DNA of 64,000 nt from RPQJ01 sp963698735 (GTDB lineage Bacteria; Pseudomonadota; Gammaproteobacteria; Steroidobacterales; Steroidobacteraceae): positions 1-64,000 of the forward strand of contig CAVOSA010000020.1 of assembly GCA_963698735.1 (NCBI GenBank), given 5' to 3'. Under the pieces are notes generated by a model, which saw only the letters and a program-made list of their open reading frames with translations, ran no database searches and was not told the DNA's origin. The translations under genes and the position numbers were made by a program. This document shows positions 62,427-64,000 of this stretch, piece by piece; within the stretch, counting starts at the first letter, position 1; each line of letters opens with the position of its first letter.

Positions 62427-63299
62427 ATGGCACGCGCAACAATGATCGCCGACGGCTTGTATTTCGGGGAAGGTCCGCGCTGGCACGACGGCCGGCTCTG
62501 GTTCAGCGACTTCCACGACCACGCCGTCAAGTCGATGGACGCCGCCGGTGGCGTGCGCACGGAACTGCAGATCGACGACCAGCCGAGCGGCCTCGGCTGG
62601 CTGCCCGACGGACGCATGCTCGTGGTGTCGATGCGGCGCCGACAAGTGCTGCGCGTCGATCCGGACGGCGTCAAGGTTCATGCGGATCTGTCGGCGATTG
62701 CCACGTTTCATACGAACGACATGGTCGTGGACCGTCACGGCCGGGCCTACGTCGGCAATTTCGGCTTCGATCTCGACCACGCGCTGCAGTCGCGCGGCGT
62801 CGAAGGAGTTCTGGCGGAGCACCCGACCGCCGTGCTCGCGCGCATCGACCGGGACGGCAGCGTGCACATTGCCTGTGCGGAGATGCATTTTCCGAACGGC
62901 AGTGTCATCACACCGGATGGCAAGACGCTGATCGTCGCCGAGACGCTGGCCATGCGGCTGACGGCGTTCGATATCGCGGCCGACGGATCGCTCTCGAATC
63001 GCAGGCTGTGGGCACCGGTCGGCATGCGCGCCCCGGACGGCATCTGCCTCGACGCGGACGGCCACGTCTGGATTGCCAATGCCATCGCACCCGAGTGCGT
63101 GCTGTTCGCCCCCGGCGGCGAAGTCATCGCCGCGGTCGAGACCGACCAGCCCTGCTTTGCCTGCATGCTTGGCGGCCCGGACCGGCGCACGCTCTACATG
63201 CTGACGGCGCCGACATCCGTCGCGGACCTGGCATCGGCTTCTCGGCAGGGGCGCGTAATGGCGGTGCAGGTCGGAACTCCAGGAGCGGGCCTGCCCTGA
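62427..63299 (+). CDS. SMP-30/gluconolactonase-like beta-propeller protein
   Basis: 290 residues from ATG 62427 behind GGGAGGGG. Six-bladed propeller motifs: GLYFGEGPRWHDGRLWFSD (metal-binding Glu), DDQPSGLGWLPDGRMLVV, TNDMVVDRHGRAYVGNFGF (metal-binding Asn), FPNGSVITPDGKTLIVAET and APDGICLDADGHVWIANAI (metal-binding Asp). It likely opens a sugar or other lactone, or is a related esterase. Cytosolic by lack of a signal peptide. Confidence 0.88.
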   Translation: MARATMIADGLYFGEGPRWHDGRLWFSDFHDHAVKSMDAAGGVRTELQIDDQPSGLGWLPDGRMLVVSMRRRQVLRVDPDGVKVHADLSAIATFHTNDMVVDRHGRAYVGNFGFDLDHALQSRGVEGVLAEHPTAVLARIDRDGSVHIACAEMHFPNGSVITPDGKTLIVAETLAMRLTAFDIAADGSLSNRRLWAPVGMRAPDGICLDADGHVWIANAIAPECVLFAPGGEVIAAVETDQPCFACMLGGPDRRTLYMLTAPTSVADLASASRQGRVMAVQVGTPGAGLP

Positions 63300-63439
63300 T
63301 CGGAGTCGCGGGCCGGCGCCCGTTGCAGTCTGACGGGCCTGTTGAAATGGGCCGAGTCGACGGCACAATGGGTGCCCGGAGCGCGCGGGCCGCCCGGGTC
63401 GCACCCGCCCACTCTGAACCGAAAAGGAAACCCATCGAC

Positions 63440-64000
63440 ATGAGCAAGCCAGGAATGTTCGCAGCTGCAATCGCCGTCCTCGCCGTGGCAGCCTGGAGCC
63501 AGTCAGCGCTGGCGGACACTGCCGCAGCGACGTGTGAGGTCCGCAAGGAAGGCGAAACGAAGCAAGGCGCCTCGGGAGCGTGCGACTTCTCGCAGCGCCA
63601 GGGTTACATCTCGATCAACCTGCGCAATGGCGACAACGTCGAACTCCGGCCCGCGGACAAGCCGAATCATTTCAAGGACCAGAAGGGCAACAAGGTCGTG
63701 CGCACGTCGACGGGCGCCAATACCCAGGAATACAAGTGGGACCACCGGAAGATCATCGTTACCTTCGCGGCTGGTCACGGCGCCCAGGCGCACTCTCAGA
63801 ACTACGCATCCGGCGGCACTCCACCGGACCTGCAGGACCTGGTCGGCGCAAAGGGCGGGCAGGCCGAGGGTGAACTGCAGCGACGGGGCTACGAGTACCG
63901 CACGGGTTCCACCTCTGGCCACGAGAAGTACGGTTACTGGCTGAACAAATCCTCGGGGCGCTGCGTCCAGATCGTCACCGCAGAGGGACGCTACCAGTCG
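63440..64000 (+). CDS. secreted protein of unknown function, 3' end outside the window
   Basis: From ATG 63440 at least 187 codons are open and run off the window. The signal peptide AAAIAVLAVAAWSQSALA precedes a mature part with CEVRKEGETKQGASGACDFSQRQG (two cysteines), GYISINLRNGDNVELRP, KWDHRKIIVTFAAGH and, near the edge, DLQDLVGAKGGQAEGELQRRGY, then YWLNKSSGRCVQIVTAEGRY. That last half matches a small domain found repeatedly in periplasmic proteins (DLVG...RGY ... CV...GRY), function unknown. Confidence 0.65.
   Translation, partial: MSKPGMFAAAIAVLAVAAWSQSALADTAAATCEVRKEGETKQGASGACDFSQRQGYISINLRNGDNVELRPADKPNHFKDQKGNKVVRTSTGANTQEYKWDHRKIIVTFAAGHGAQAHSQNYASGGTPPDLQDLVGAKGGQAEGELQRRGYEYRTGSTSGHEKYGYWLNKSSGRCVQIVTAEGRYQS

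Overview
The window is a high-GC bacterial contig that appears to be two unrelated pieces joined at about position 8,870. From 1 to about 8,868 a run of mostly minus-strand genes (DUF5674, CIA30, DoxX, PlsY-like acyltransferase, an ATP-grasp/PEP-utilizing phosphotransferase, a LolA-like protein and an FtsX-like permease) follows the 3' end of a secreted amylase-like protein with a FlgD-type C-terminal domain. Reading frames in the first 6 kb are broken repeatedly, and the style (FlgD-type tail, Rph-like enzyme, lipoprotein-sorting protein plus FtsX permease) recalls FCB/Eisenbacteria-like lineages; that affiliation is inference. At the join two 5'-truncated genes (an FtsX permease on the minus strand and glpD on the plus strand) meet head to head, the classic picture of a chimeric assembly.

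From about 8,874 to 64,000 the genes are largely intact and look proteobacterial, most likely gammaproteobacterial (nadA-nadB pair, ActP/DUF485/DUF294 module, TRAP transporter, ZnuA/ZnuB, ECF sigma and zinc-finger anti-sigma, TonB receptor). A few single frameshifts remain (META lipoprotein, DUF2282 protein, nadA, aspartic protease), so either residual sequence errors or recent decay must be considered.

Layout of the second part: glpD 3' end; a 1.5-kb lower-GC intergenic region with integron attC-like sites, a 39-bp inverted repeat and palindromes (9.4-10.9 kb); an OPT transporter and glpK; a sterol desaturase fused to a serine hydrolase; a P2-type cation ATPase; small envelope proteins, a lipase and a META lipoprotein (19.5-23 kb); an acetate/cation symporter module with regulator and exonuclease (23-28 kb); an enoyl reductase-like protein, a MAPEG protein, an S10 peptidase and an ECF sigma/anti-sigma pair facing a DoxX and DUF2282 (bufferin-type) pair (28-33 kb); nadB/nadA and a TonB receptor (33-38 kb); a five-gene operon nfnA-nfnB-korA-korB-ferredoxin fusion (38-45.6 kb); MtnP-MtnA-class II aldolase, matching the DHAP shunt for 5'-methylthioadenosine/5'-deoxyadenosine (46.7-49.3 kb); a GDPD phosphodiesterase, a flavodoxin-like protein, a TRAP transporter and a GabP-like permease (49-56 kb); a HIRAN-domain protein, a repeat-containing secreted protein and a zinc uptake locus (56-61 kb); an aspartic protease, an SMP-30 protein and a truncated secreted protein (61-64 kb).

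The strongest biological story is the tightly coupled Nfn-Kor operon. Its last gene joins what looks like a degenerate pyruvate:ferredoxin-oxidoreductase-type domain to a C-terminal ferredoxin, suggesting a dedicated low-potential electron circuit from 2-oxoacid oxidation to NADPH. No rRNA, tRNA or CRISPR array was seen.
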